Assembly: GCA_028023455.1 (NCBI GenBank)
Contig: JAQFVV010000182.1
Coordinates: 1,488,001-1,552,000, forward strand
Reading direction: 5' to 3'
Length of the DNA: 64,000 bases
DNA from: Epiperipatus broadwayi
Lineage: Eukaryota; Onychophora; Udeonychophora; Euonychophora; Peripatidae
A program made the translations under genes and the position numbers. The notes below the pieces were generated by a model. It searched no databases and was not told the DNA's origin. It saw only the letters and a list, made by a program, of their open reading frames with translations. Positions 24,601 through 37,236 of this stretch are shown here, piece by piece (positions within the stretch are counted from its first letter, which is position 1; each line of letters begins with the position of its first letter).

Positions 24601-24660
24601 TCTGGACATAGTGGCTGAGAGAACTCCAAATAAAGAGAAATCACAGTGCATTGCATTACA
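21620..24660 (+). mobile_element. LINE A copy 2, interrupted by a TIR element
   Basis: Homologous to LINE A copy 1 from about its position 5010 onward. It includes GERNSFTR-like linker text, motif A FIDAEKAFDRVNR (about 22,070-22,110), motif B LRQGCLMPLTLFLLYL (about 22,247-22,295) and the catalytic FVDDVFLY (about 22,390-22,413). Coding resumes after 23,553 with TNLGIILRNQRNFLDE, then MGWSSFYMRDAKSKIK and the C-terminal SMFLVFMLNLGKVKGNLDIK. A part of the RT fingers is deleted near 21,800-21,930. The 3' end is GTGCATTGCATTACATCACA near 24,635-24,658. There are many frame breaks. Confidence 0.82.
22583..23546. mobile_element. Non-autonomous 964-bp TIR transposon with 7-bp TSD
   Basis: Inserted in LINE A copy 2. 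A perfect 7-bp direct repeat, ATAGGTA, lies at 22,576-22,582 and 23,547-23,553; removing the insert restores the LINE reading K-L-N-V-V-D-R-Y-T-N-L-G. The left end GGTTCTAGTCGACTAGCCAC and the inverse of the right end, GGTTATTCATCAATTAGCCAC, align as imperfect terminal inverted repeats. The similarity continues about 40 bp further inwards. There is no long open frame. Inside are a poly(T)-poly(G) run (22,788-22,807) and no recognisable transposase. Superfamily unknown; 7 bp is close to, but not the usual, hAT or P-type spacing. Confidence 0.75.
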
Positions 24661-24789
24661 TCACAGAATCTTTAGCAACAAGATTTGGACAAATATATTC
24701 TGTTTAATAAATCTAAACAGCTTTTTGTAATTTTTCAAAGAGAAACATTACAATTCATAAGAAGTTACCTGGAGAAGTTTAAAAATATA

Positions 24790-26235
24790 GCACTAATGTG
24801 ATAGCTTTCAAATTATCAGATGCTTCTTAGGGGTATATGGACTCATGAAGTCATACTGCCTGATTTTAATAATGTTTGTATTGTTCCAATTTTTAAAAAT
24901 ATAAATGATAGCAGCAATTTTCATGAAAAATATTCAAAGATTTTTATTTAATAGATTGTTTCTATAGACATGATTATTTTGCCAAAACATGCAAGAAAAA
25001 ATGTACAGAAAGAAAAAAATGGTTTATTTATTATTGATTTAGATAAAGCATTTAATTTATGTAATTGAATAGGTCTGAGGTACTATTGGTAATTAATTGA
25101 TTGGCTAGTATTATTATTATTATTACAGTTAGAAAACTAGGACGTTTGAGATGAAAAGTTGTGTTAAACAAGACTATGTACTAACCTTAATTTTGTTTTT
25201 GATTTTTTATAATGATGACTTTTGGAAGTATTTGTAGATGGTTTCATGAAATATGAATAAAAATGTGATGCAGGTTTGATACTGGAATTTTTAATCTAAA
25301 TTAATTCAAAACAAAAGAAAGAAATTCAATTTCTTGACTTTCATATTTACAATGTGCTGATTTATAGTGTAAATTAAATGCTTTGAATGCAACATATAAA
25401 GACATTTGTTTAGTAATTAATGGGCAAAAACTCATGTCTTACATCAAACAGTGATAGAAAACAAATCTTCAGCAGCTTTTACTTTAGATGGTTATCAGCT
25501 TGAAAATATGAGCCAATTTAAATATCTTAATAGCATTTTAATTGGAAAAGTGATTTTAGATATTATAATGTAACAAATATTCTAAAGTATTGCTGCTATT
25601 TTTAAAAAAAATTTAAATAATATTTCACTGCAGTAATATAACTACTGTCGTCTAAGCTAATTGTATATAGAGATGTTATTTTATTATAGAAATAAGATTA
25701 TGACCCCAATTGATGTAACATGAAAGCATTTTTATCATTTAAGAATGCCACATAAAATTCTAAAAATATAATTAAGATGACAAGTCAATATGTTTTTGTG
25801 CTTTCTTTGTGTGGTGCTACAAAGACTACTATTATAAAGTAATATCTTCATTAAATTGGATATGTGAAATGAATGACTGATTGTAGACATTCTAAATAAA
25901 TATTTCATGGTGAACTTAGCATCACTTTCACATTAGACTCAGATGTCATTTACATTATAAAGATTATTCCAAAGATGTTCTAATTAAGTGCAATATTGAT
26001 TGCTTTCATTGGAAAGATATGACTGAGAATAAAATGCAGTGGAGAATTACAATTAGAAAAGGTGTTGAAATATTTTGCAAAAAAAGTTTGCAGTACAAGA
26101 AGATACAAGACAGCATTGCAAAACATCAAATAAACAGACCATCATATTCTAAATGTGAATGCATTTGTAAATTCATGGATTAAATTGGTTTGTATAGTCG
26201 TGGTAAAATTCATCTTTAGCATATGGTTATTGCTG
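24790..26235 (+). mobile_element. LINE C (third non-LTR retrotransposon type), heavily decayed
   Basis: Frame-shifted translation shows a different RT: HEVILPDFNNVCIVPIFKN (about 24,840-24,895), then LFIIDLDKAFNLCN (motif A, about 25,028-25,068) and SCVKQDYVLTLILFLIFYND (motif B region, about 25,160-25,215). Further on come TLDGYQLENMSQFKYLNSIL (about 25,483-25,540) and a C-terminal WKDMTENKMQWRITIRKGV block (about 26,010-26,070). It ends in a CxxC-type remnant (SKCECICKFMD) followed by IGLYS, as in LINEs whose ORF2 ends with a small zinc-binding motif. Stops and indels are frequent, so this is the oldest of the three LINE types here. Confidence 0.65.
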
Positions 26236-26305
26236 TTGTTGTCATTATTATTATTACTATTATTATTATTATCATAATAGTAATCATAATAGCAATAATA
26301 GCTGT
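26233..26305. repeat. Imperfect TTA/ATA trinucleotide repeat
   Basis: Runs of TTGTTG, ATTATTATTATT and ATAATAG directly after the LINE C 3' end; it may be the expanded tail of that element. Confidence 0.7.
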
Positions 26306-27559
26306 GTGTATTTGTCTTTCTTGGAATTGAAGTGGTCATTTGTGAATGGCTTCTGCTGCTGATGCCAGTTGTAAATTTTATAAACCTCCATCATGCAGTG
26401 ATTAAAAAAAAAATTATGATGTAAAAATATTATCTTCACTTTAAATCTAAACCTAATCAAGGTTTAGTGGAAAATAATAACTGAACAATAATTAAGTACT
26501 TTTGTTATTGTTATTTGATCGCAATGACCTTTATTAAAAAGTTTTTTTATCATGTGATATTTGCAAAGTTGAATTGTGATCTAGATAATAAAGTTTTCTA
26601 AAGTCATTATTCCAATAGATTCTATCATAAAACATGTACATTTTACTACTATTATCTCTAGCTCCTGTTTAAGCTAAGGTCCTGAATCATTTTCCCATTT
26701 AAAAAAGATCTCAATTTGAGCAAGTGAATGGAACTGTTGTGCTCAGTCTATAACTGTACTGTGCCCCCTCTCCACTTTTGAAATTTCTGAAACATTAACC
26801 ATATTACTTTGTACATATATAACTTAATTGATAGTACAAGATAACAATGGTTATGAAAAACATATCAAACAACATAAAACTTTTCATTGCTAAATGGCAG
26901 CCATGCAGTTACTGTGCCAACATCTCATGACTAAGCTGCATAATATTAATACATACATATATTTTTTTTTAAAAAAACTTATAAAATTTTATATACCAGA
27001 AAAAAAAATCTATAAATATTAATTATAACTAACTTTATGGCTTAGCTATCCTCTTAACTATAGTTAATATTTATTTATAGGGTTTTATTTATTTGTTTTT
27101 TGATATATTCAATTTTGTAAGATTTACTATAGTTTTTATTATAGTATATATTGTAGTTGATATTATTCATATATAAATAGAAACGTGAATAAGATTCAAA
27201 ACTTTTTTAAAAATAAATGAAAAATATTTACTTTTCAGTTTTGACTTTAATAATTTAAAAGCCTAGACTAGCTTACGATTTCTAACAAAAAATTAAAGTA
27301 AAATAACTAAAACATTTGTAATCTGTTTAAATTATGCACAAACTTTTCTTTTTATTTTAAAAATCTGTACAGAAATTAAATAAATTATAACTTCTTTCTC
27401 ATATATTTTAATTTTAGATAAGCTTGATAAATGCTACGAATATTATATTTAATGTAAAATTGATAATCTAAAATATTAAAACAAGCTTATGTTCAACTGA
27501 ATTTTATTTTAAAAGCAATTAGTTTATTCAATAGTTCTAATGATAAGAAAGGTAAATGG
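26306..27559. other. AT-rich sequence
   Basis: No gene or repeat recognised. A less AT-rich patch lies at 26,735-26,790. Confidence 0.5.
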
Positions 27560-27725
27560 GTAAGTAGGTGGGTAGATGTGTGTGGTGAGTGAGATTGGAT
27601 GGGTGAATGGATGGATAGATAGATGAATAGATAGGTAAATCTAAATAGATAGGTGAGTAGACAGATGAACAAACAAAGATGAAGAGATGAATAAATTAGA
27701 CAGAGGAAGATGAATGAATAGATAT
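27560..27725. repeat. Degenerate GATA/GGAT microsatellite
   Basis: Interrupted GGTAAGTGGGTA, GGATGGATAGATAGATGAATA and similar tetranucleotide units over about 165 bp. Confidence 0.85.
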
Positions 27726-28773
27726 ATAAAGATCTGTATCGCTGCTAATAATAGTAATGTCTAATTTTTAACTACTTTCTTCTCCTTTTTTTTTTTTTGA
27801 TGAATGTCATTTGGAATAGAATATGTTTTATTTTCTTTTAATGGTCTAGCACTTATATACCCTGTTTAAATTTTTAGTAATAGAAGTATAAATATTTAAT
27901 ATTCACTCTACAATTATGAAACGTTTCCCTAACTACGCGATATATTTAGAATTTTATATAAAAATCTGTATGAAAATTTTAAGAATCATATTGTATGCCT
28001 GTTTACAGTTTTTAGTCATCTGCATGTATGACACTAGTTACTTTTTGTGAATCACAGGCGAAATCATCTATTAAAACTATAATAATATTAGGACAATGAA
28101 TGTATAATGATAAATGTATTTATGATTTTTATGTTATTAACTCCATCAATTTATGTATATGTATATTTGTATTCAAATTTATGTATATGTAGATAAAATA
28201 ATGAGTTTTAAAAAAATTACTGAAATATTATTAAGCAGAAATTTTCAAAACATTTAAGTGTTGAATAAACAAAACAATCATTATTAACATTGTTATGTAG
28301 ATAAGTTTTTTAAAATTAATAAGTTAGAAATATTTACGATTGTATTTAATTCTACTCTTATATATTTTGAAAACGTATCGTTAAAAAAATCATGGATTAA
28401 TATATATGTAAGCATGTGCGACCAGGATAAGATTCCCATGATATGGTAATAGTGCATCTTCTAACCATGCATACACTAAGATTTGAATTTGAACTGGGTA
28501 ATACAAGAAATTTTGTTCAGGTACCTATCAAACTTAGAATTTATTTTTTTTAGAATGCTGACTTATATCCCACCCAGATAACTATCTAATATTGATAAGT
28601 AAATAGGTATGTGTATAGTTTTAGCATGAGAACAAAATAAGATTAAAAAATGCAATAAGATATTCTCTTTCATTATTTATTTATAGGCTATTTTAATGAA
28701 TGTTTGTGTCCATTTTTAAAGCATCTGCAGAAAAACTTTTTTCTCATCTCTCCCTTTTTCTATCTATAAATAT
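27726..28773. other. AT-rich sequence between microsatellites
   Basis: Nothing recognisable. Confidence 0.5.
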
Positions 28774-28774
28774 G

Positions 28775-28805
<31 letters not shown>

Positions 28806-28846
28806 GCCTATCTATCTGTCTATCTCTCTGTCTGTCTATCTGTCTG

Positions 28847-28921
<75 letters not shown>

Positions 28922-28930
28922 GTCTATCTG

Positions 28931-28965
<35 letters not shown>

Positions 28966-29010
28966 GTCTGTCTATCTGTCTGTCTGTCTGTCTGTCTGTC
29001 TGCCTACCTA
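28774..29010. repeat. (TCTA)n/(TCTG)n microsatellite
   Basis: About 235 bp of TCTA units with blocks of TCTG, most marked at the 3' end (28,977-29,002). It creates a spurious 103-codon Ser/Leu/Tyr/Ile frame (28,700-29,011) that is not a gene. Confidence 0.97.
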
Positions 29011-29927
29011 GCCATTTATCTAATTCTCTACATACAAAAATATGCAGTAGAATTTCAATATGATTTCCAAATGACTTTATATCAAAATTTGATTAGTGAC
29101 ATTTTTTTATATTCAGTTATTAGACTATATTTTATTCGCTTAGAGCAATAAAAAATATACATATTTGTTAAGTTTTCTTCCTTGAAAGAAGATCAGAATA
29201 ACTTTTAAAAATGTTTACGTGATAACAAATATAAATGACTAGGTACCTTGCATGATTTAACAAAAAGGTAAAAGGAGTAAATTCAATACCTTCAAGTTGT
29301 GGAAGGATTTCCAGCTGAGGAAAGTTTTTTTTTAAATTTCAATTTGGTCAATTCATACATGTTACTTATCTTTAAAGCAGCTAACACTACATGTTGGTGA
29401 GAAAAAACATATTTGTTGAATTGTTAAAGAAATATCAAGATTAATTTCTTGTAATAGATAGTAAAAAAAAAAATCTAAAAAAAAAAAAAAAGCACAAGAA
29501 CTTCAACTAAACAATTATTTGGTTGGAAATAATTATAAAAGTAAATATAAATATCGTATTATAAAAGAAAAGTAATATTTTGTGAAAAATAAATTCACAT
29601 ACGTATTTATAATTTTTTTAATAGTGTATAGTTTAAAAATAAAACGGAAATGTCTTTTATAGTTTTCCTCAATGTTTCTCGATCTTTTCCACAATATGGT
29701 CTATTTTAATACTATTTAAAATTAAAAATTACATTTCTTTTAAAATAGATGTATATTGTCAGTGACATTTTAACCTATGAACTTTAAGGATATGCCCCAA
29801 ATGTACCCACTTTAGAGAGAACCCAAGATTTAATAAGTCAGTATTTAAATTCTAAAGTACAATATTTATTAATTGAAAGTTGTGTATCAAGAATTTTGAA
29901 ATGTGAACAAAATTACAATAATAATTA
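29011..29927. other. AT-rich sequence
   Basis: Nothing recognisable; A-runs near 29,461-29,492. Confidence 0.5.
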
Positions 29928-30007
29928 TGGTAGTAGTAGTAGAAGTAGCAGTAGTAGTAACAGTAGCAGCAGCAGCCACAGCAGCAGTAGCAACAGCAAT
30001 AGTAGTA
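29928..30007. repeat. (AGT/AGC)n trinucleotide repeat
   Basis: About 80 bp of AGT and AGC units, which produce a serine/asparagine run in one frame. It ends directly at the foldback element that follows. Confidence 0.92.
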
Positions 30008-30297
30008 GTTCAAAATGTATGCACTTAAGCACTATTGTAAGAAAAGCTAATGCTAACTGTATATTTACTGAAACTTAGTGCTTCGAGGACTAAGTGTGGC
30101 CTCATATTCATAACATTAGGAATTATGTGGGCAGATGCATATATAAGCTGTAATTTATGTAAATTATATAAATATGCACCTGCCTATGTAAATCCAATGC
30201 TATGAATATGAGACATGTAGTCCTTGAGAGCACTAAACTTCAGCAAATATGCAGTTAATAATAATTTTTTATGATAGCACCTAAGCTATTTTGAATT
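30008..30297. repeat. Foldback element of about 290 bp
   Basis: Inverted arms of roughly 120 bp: TTCAAAATG, CTTAAGCACTATTGTAAG, TTTACTGAAACTTAGTGCT and CCTCATATTCATA on the left meet their inverse on the right (GCTATGAATATGAG, AGCACTAAACTTCAGCAAAT, ATTTTGAA). No coding content. No clear target duplication because the left flank is a microsatellite. Confidence 0.7.
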
Positions 30298-30669
30298 TAC
30301 AATAGCATAAAAAAGTTTATTATTCATTAATAATAATAGTATCTGAATATTGAACCATGAAGGCAAATAAATGAAAAAAATTAAGATTTTTCTTTCATTC
30401 ATTAATTTGTTCATTCTTTTATTTTCACAGTAAAAACTCACATTTCTTCAAGTATTATGATGACATTGTTGCTTTCTAAGGTTCTGTAAGATGACAGATT
30501 AAGAAATATTAATTTGTTTTAAAATATGGAGTTAAAAGTTTCTGAGATATCACTCTTAACTAATAATTTGAAGAATAACTTTTTGCTGTTAAGTAGAGAC
30601 AGTTGATTGTAGGATTAAAGTAAGATAAGCCTTCAGTTTTGAAAATAATAGTTGGCTGTCTGATTAAAT

Positions 30670-31250
30670 GTAGAAAAAATAATCTAGAATTTTTTTCTTT
30701 TTTTTACTAGTGCTGCTTTAAACTGTAATTTTAATATGAAGGTAATCATCCTTCACCCAAGTGCCATGCTTTAATATTCATTTGCAATGTTAAATACTAG
30801 AAAACTCTCGATCCAAGTCACAAGATAAAGACTTTTAAAAAGATAAGAATGGCCACTCCAAAATGCTTAAGATTGGCCTATATAATTGTATGTAGGTCCA
30901 AAAGATGGCCATTCTTATCTTTTCAAAAATCTTGTGACTTGACTCAAGAGTTTACTAGTATTTAACATTGCTAATTGAATATTAAAGTATAGCATTTATG
31001 TGAAGGATGATTATCATCAAATTACATTTACAGTTTGACACAATGCTAGTAAAAAAAAATTCTAGATTATTTTCCTTAGTGTATAGCATCTTTTAATATT
31101 AACATTTAAAGTTCAAGATTTTGCAAGTGTTAATATGTAATAAAATAGAAATGTAAGTAAAGTAAATAATATAATATATTTACATTCTTAGTCCAAGATG
31201 CTTAAGATTTGCCTATATGATTGCATGTAGGTACTTTAATGGTATAAAAT
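30670..31250. repeat. 335-bp-period repeat, locus 1 (with inverted partial copy)
   Basis: A direct unit starts near 30,862 (CCAAAATGCTTAAGATTGGC) and a second begins near 31,196 (CCAAGATGCTTAAGATTTGC), a period of about 334 bp. An inverted partial copy occupies about 30,670-30,855, so 30,670-31,080 forms a palindrome with arms of about 185 bp. The blocks GGCCATTCTTATCTTTT, CTTGTGACTTG and TTTAACATTGCTAATTGAAT recur at locus 2. Confidence 0.8.
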
Positions 31251-33804
31251 TAACAAGAGAAAAATTCTCTTCAACAGTCCAAATTGAGGATGCCAAATTC
31301 TATACCAATATAAAAAAAATATGACAAGAGAAATAAAACTCTCTTTTAGTATGCCCTAGATTTAAATACCAAATTTATACTGATATAATCAAGAATAGAT
31401 AAATGTTAATTCTTATTAATGCCCTGTAAATTGTAAAGTTGAAATTTAAAATAATGCTAATTAAGTAATGTAAATTATGTATAAATATACAAACTAAAAT
31501 TAATAATGTGACACTAATTAATAAATTAAATATGTAATCAAATAAAATGAGCAAAAATTAAGCAGGTTTCATTAATAACACAATCTAAAATTCATATTGG
31601 GAAAATATTTAAGGTTATTAATAAATTTACATTGGTATTTGCTACTAAATAACCCTTTTGCTAGGTGTGTGGTAAATTTATATTATATTCAAAATATATG
31701 AAGATATTGTGTTTAATGCTATATAAAATTTTATTACAAGAATTTATTAATAGCTTTGATATCAATGAGTGTTTATAAGAATATTAGATTAACTTTTAAT
31801 GATTATTGAATATGAGGATAATGATAAAATTTCCATTAGTTAATAATTAGATTTTTGTGTATCCATATTTATAATAAAATATAAATTGTAATTGCAATAC
31901 CTTACGTTTATTAATTTGAATGAGACTCAGAATTCAGATTTAATGAATAATAATACTGATAATTTATTTACAAATGGACAATAGCAAATTAAAGAATATA
32001 TTATAAGAATTTAGATTAAGATATTGTATAAGATTGCATTTGTTAGAACTGTCAAGTGGTGCTAGACAAAAAAAATCTTTTCAAAACCAGAGGAAAATAT
32101 CCATCTATCTATTGATTTCAAATGAAGAACATATAAAGTTAAGAAATAAAACACTAACTTGTTATACTTTGCACACTGGACATTCAATGGATAATAAACT
32201 AAACAAGTTACTATGCAAAGTCTATTTCAATTTTTAATTATGGAATTTAAAATTATTATGATTTTCCATTGGTTAAGTACCCATTTAAATATTCACTCAT
32301 ACGTAAAATAAATGTTAAATGATCATTCTAAAATAATAATAGTATTAAAGCAAATAAATACATTGAACAAATTGTAAGTACCATACAATCTAAATAATGA
32401 TTAATGTTAAATTCCTTTTCATTATGTTCCCAAAAAATAATCCTTTAAAAGGATTCAATATTTTTAGAATATAGTAATCCAGTAAGAGAAGAGTGTAGTA
32501 TTTGAGGTTTATTTATTAAACTAACTATTGGTAATTTTTAATAAAGCATTAAGATAATTATTCTTTTAAATATTATTACCATGTTCGAGATTATTATTAT
32601 GTATCCTTATAAATTCTAGTTTCATTGATGCACATAGAAAATACAAATGCAGGTAAGTACATTTCCATGGTTAGATTTTATTAATATTTCAGCTATTAAA
32701 TCTTTCAATTGTTGAAACCATTGTCATTTTATCTTTTAGCATGTCAATAGTCCACAAGCACTGTATGTATGTAAACATGTATATAGAATTATAGCCAACA
32801 CTTAATAACATTTCTATAATTTTAAATATTCCACTAGCAAATCATTATTTTAATTCTTAGAAAATCATTAATTTTGCTCAGTGGCATTCATATATATATA
32901 TTTGATGCATGCATATGTATATCCACATTAACCTTAAAGTGACATTTTGAAATTTTCTAGACTGCTATAGCAACTATACTGCAGTTGTTGCCTTAAAATT
33001 TCAATAGATTTACATGTTTGTCCTTGGTATTCTCTCATCCTATTACTATCTTCAAAAACATCTTTAAAATATGTATAAACTGCATTAAAAAAAATCTATT
33101 ATAAAAATGCAGCACATACTGAGATAACTGACATTTATATAAGAACAAAAGAATAAGTAGAATAAGAGAACCAATTTAATATCATGGACTTATTTATATT
33201 ATTTTTCTATTTATGTATTAATGAGGTCATCAACTTAGATCTTATTTGTTATTGATTCACTCAAGTTACTCCCTTTTATTTTAAAAGAATAATTATTGGT
33301 CAATTGCACAGATCAATCTTTATAACATCATATCTTCTCTGAATGCTGATAGAATTAAAAAATAAACAATATTTAAATTTCCTTTAAAATAATAATAAAA
33401 AAAATACATCATGTCTATTTTTAAAATACTATTATAAACATTATCTCTCTTTTTTTTAAAGCAAACATTATCTTTAAAATATTTGTCAATTTAAAATTAA
33501 TACATCCACATATAATAGACAAACACGTGTGAAAATGTAATCATTATTTATCTATTCAAATCTCCTATTAAATATGTTTTACATTTATTAATAACTCAGT
33601 AATGAGATATTAAATTCAATATGGTAAATTTTACTTATAACCTCATTCCATCAAAGTAAGAAAACAGAAGTGAATAATTTTAAAGGATAAAAGAAAAAAT
33701 AATGGAGATTGCTCTATTTTCAAATGTTTACATAAGCCAAAATTAAATATCACCTGATGATTTCAATAATCAACAATTTATTATAGAGTTAAAAAAAAAA
33801 TTAT
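31251..33804. other. AT-rich sequence
   Basis: About 2.5 kb without recognisable gene or repeat. A 67-codon chance frame lies at 32,034-32,237. Confidence 0.5.
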
Positions 33805-34310
33805 TTGAGAGTGCAAAGGATAAGATGGCTATTTTTATATTTTCAAATGTCTTTACCCTTGTGATTTAGAATGATAGTTTACTAGAATTTAACATTGCTA
33901 ATTGAATATTAAGATATGGCATTGTGTGAAGGATGATTATCTTCATATCAGAATTACAATTTGACACAACACTAATAAAAAAAATGCTAGATTTACATTA
34001 AAGTGTGACATCTTCTAATATTAACATGTAGTAAATTTAAAGATTTCACAAGTGTTAATATATAATAAAATAGAAATGTAAGTAAAGTGAATAAATATTC
34101 ACATTCTCAGTCCAAGATGCTTAATATTAGCTATATAATTGCATATAGATACAAAAGATAAGTTGGCCATTCTTATCTTTTAAAAAGTCTTCATCTTGTG
34201 ACTTGGGTCGAGAGTTTATTAGTATTTAACATCACTAATTGAATATTAAAGTACAGTGCTTGTATGAAGGATGGTTACATTCATATCAGAATTACTTATT
34301 GCTAATGATT
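33805..34310. repeat. 335-bp-period repeat, locus 2 (direct units only)
   Basis: The block TAACATTGCTAATTGAATATT near 33,891 recurs as TAACATCACTAATTGAATATT near 34,226, a shift of about 335 bp. Surrounding blocks (GAAGGATGATTAT, CATATCAGAATTAC) follow in the same order. Sequence and period match locus 1, about 3 kb away. Confidence 0.8.
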
Positions 34311-34904
34311 TTTTTTTTTTGTAACATAAAATGGAAGAATTGTTCACATGTGGAAAAATAAATCCTTATTTCAAAAATAATTCAAGATTAGAATGTGAAC
34401 AAAAATATTTTTGATGGACATTTTAGAAGTACATGTCAATGGCACAGATGTAGAAAATGTCTACCATTTATACTGAAAAATATATTTTTAGGATAGCAAT
34501 CTAACATAAGTTTGTTGGGAAAGTAATGAAGATAATAGAGAAAGATTCATTAGTGAACACATTAATTCAGAAAATTTTAATAAATTGGTATATAAGTGAT
34601 ATTTTAAAAAATAATAGCAAAATAAAATGAGACCTTGAGAATAAATAAAATAAGTAAATTTTTTAGAAAAACTTATGAGGGAAAAAATCACATTTATTTC
34701 AAAACTAGTATAAAAGAATTGTTATTGAATTGTTATAAAGATGAGCAGTCATCTGAATTATAAAATTTTTAAAAAGATGTTAAAATTGATTTTTACAATA
34801 ATAATTATTTATTTAAGATCATGGCAGACATGTTAAAGATATGAATGAAGATAAAGTTAATTAAAAATAATTTGAAGTTGAAAATATTAAATAATAATGC
34901 ATAC
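34311..34904. other. AT-rich sequence
   Basis: No recognised features; a 67-codon minus-strand frame (34,488-34,691) looks like chance. Confidence 0.5.
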
Positions 34905-35900
34905 TCTATTTTAATGGCTTCATAAAGTTTAACTCCTAGGCATGTGTTCTGAAATACCAACTCTAGTCATGCACTCTAAAATAAATATGAAGATTCTAAG
35001 AAATTCAAGAACTAGCATGCTTTGACTTTTATGAGTTGTTGCAAGATATAGACTATGAAGATAATTTGAAGTGGATTGTATTGCACATTAATTCAAACCT
35101 TTATTTAATTAATAAAAAAAACTAGAATATAGATTGCTAATGAAAGATTTTAACAAAATGTTTTTATAAAGATAAACTTAAAACATTTTTTTCACTTATA
35201 AATATTAAATCCTTACATTTTTTAAAGCTGAGTTAAAGACCTATTTGTAAGCCTACTACAATTTAAAATATTGCAGAAGAGTACAGAAAATATATATATT
35301 GATTTTAGGGGTTTAATGTTAACAGTATTTATCAGAAATTTTTTTATCAATTCAAATTTTTTAGCAACTTCACGTCTAAATTTTTATAGCTTTGAATTAA
35401 AAATACCCAGGTTTAACTTCTACAACTCCTTGATGACTGTGTAATTTGCAAGATATACAAGCAGATTATGCAAAATGTAGATCATGAAGATAATTTGAAA
35501 GAAATTGTAGCATGCATTAATTCAAAAGCTGATTTAATTAAGAAAATGGAAGGTGCTAATATTATGCCAAGAGAGTATAAGATTTAATACCATGAAAATG
35601 CTTTTATATAGATGATCTGGGGTATTATAATTTTAAATTAAATTTAAAAACTCTTTCCTCTATAAATATTAAATAATTATTTTTGAATCCTACAATAAAT
35701 ATAGAACCAAATTAATAAGTTTTGAGATTTTATGCTAGATTTATCAGAAATTTGTTTAGCTTTTCATATTGTTAAATTTTTATAGTTTTAAATTAAATTT
35801 AAAACATTTTTTGCTCTCTAAATAATTTGTTTTAAAGCTGAATTAGAGAAATTTAGATATTTGTAAGACAACCACAAATAAAAATATTACACGAGGTATC
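34905..35900 (+). repeat. Duplicated coding-like fragment, two to three units
   Basis: Two segments about 430 bp apart translate to related peptides: QDIDYEDNLKWIVLHINSN (35,042-35,098) and QNVDHEDNLKEIVACINSK (within 35,432-35,587). The second lies in a longer frame with VICKIYKQIM before it and ADLIKKMEGANIMPREYKI after it. Matching non-coding blocks (TATAAATATTAAAT, TTTTAAAGCTGAGTTA) also repeat, with a third partial unit near 35,813-35,895. Conservation of the peptide alongside diverged DNA suggests a once-coding tandem duplication. I do not recognise the protein. Confidence 0.45.
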
Positions 35901-37128
35901 TAAAAATTTTGCTATAAAAGTTATTCCTGTCAATACATAATAAGTGACAAATTATTTACAATTCATCAATGAGTTATTACTTATTTACTTTTTCATAACA
36001 AATAAATCATTATAATAATAAATTTGAATAATAATTTAATTGATAATTTGATCAGAACTCTAGGAAATGATTCAGTTTTTAGTAATGCAATTAGTTCAGC
36101 CAATGATGAAGATTAGTGTTCTTAGACTAAATTTTTTATTTACTTTAAAAAACAAGATAGTTTATACTGTAATATTATTGACACTCTGCTTTAATATCAT
36201 CTATATAAGCATAACTAATCAATTGGCAATAGATGGCAGTGCTAAGCAGATTATGAAACTACTGTCTAGCTATAGGTCTTAGGCATAAGAATTCACTGAG
36301 AAGCTTTGTATTCTAATGTAGATAATTAAATAATGCTTTGTTTTGACATATTGTGGATTTTAAAAAAAAGTAATAGATACATTGAATTAATTTAAATAAT
36401 GGTTATGAATTATGAAAAGTAACTTGATCATTTGTTTATGCAGATAAAGTATAATAGATTCTTTCAATTGCCCAGAATAAGGTCTTTTTCATTATAACAG
36501 TCTTAACATATTGCGGAAACATATTGCTCTAATGAAGATCAATCTTTTGTTTGACTGTCTACTCAAGATAAAGGTATTATTATATTGCATTAAAAATATT
36601 TTAAAATAAATTAATCAAACTTATTGTTTTTTTTTAAAATCATCAAAAATTTCACAACTTATTAAATTTCTAAATCCAAGCTCATTTATAAGAGTACTGC
36701 CAACACTTGTATTCAATGCATGACTATAGCACAAAGCTAAAAAACAGACAATGTATGGAAAGTTTCATGATTTTTACACTACAAATTATGTTCACATTGG
36801 AAACTGAACCCTGCTATTCTTAATCCTAAAAATGTATGTTTAGCATTAATAATATTGATGAAAGCAAATAGCTAGAAACTAATCTAGTGAGTTAGATATT
36901 ATATTACCATCAAATATATTTTGATTGTTTAAACTTATATTACTCTATAAAAAAAGTAGATAGAATGAATTACTAATTCTAATGCAAGAAATAAAAGTAA
37001 GCTGGAAAAGTTGTGTAATATTCTGCTTAATAGATATATATTAGCTATAACTTTGTTTTCCATAGTTATGACTATGGTTTTTGGAGTATTTATTAAGCAA
37101 CATTATATACAAGGCACAATAAGTGGAA
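35901..37128. other. AT-rich sequence
   Basis: A 71-codon frame (36,067-36,282) has no recognisable motif. Nothing else seen. Confidence 0.5.
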
Positions 37129-37236
37129 ATAGTTAATCACTTGATAAGTCATGTGACAATAGTGTATCAGAAGGGACTTTGATCCAAAGGCCTTTAGCCC
37201 TAGAATTCATCATTCTATCATTGTGTTAAATCACAA
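37129..37236 (-). mobile_element. Possible old tRNA-derived SINE, second copy
   Basis: On the minus strand, TTTAACACAATGATAGA resembles an A box and GGATCAAAGTCCC a B box. The downstream ACATGACTTATCAAGTGATT matches the same part of the copy at 11,069-11,175. Confidence 0.35.

Noticed and set aside
28774-29010. CRISPR-like regular repetition
   Set aside because: It is a plain tetranucleotide microsatellite without unique spacers. Nothing in the window has repeat-spacer structure.
28700-29011. 103-codon open frame rich in Ser, Ile, Tyr and Leu
   Set aside because: It is the translation of the TCTA/TCTG microsatellite.
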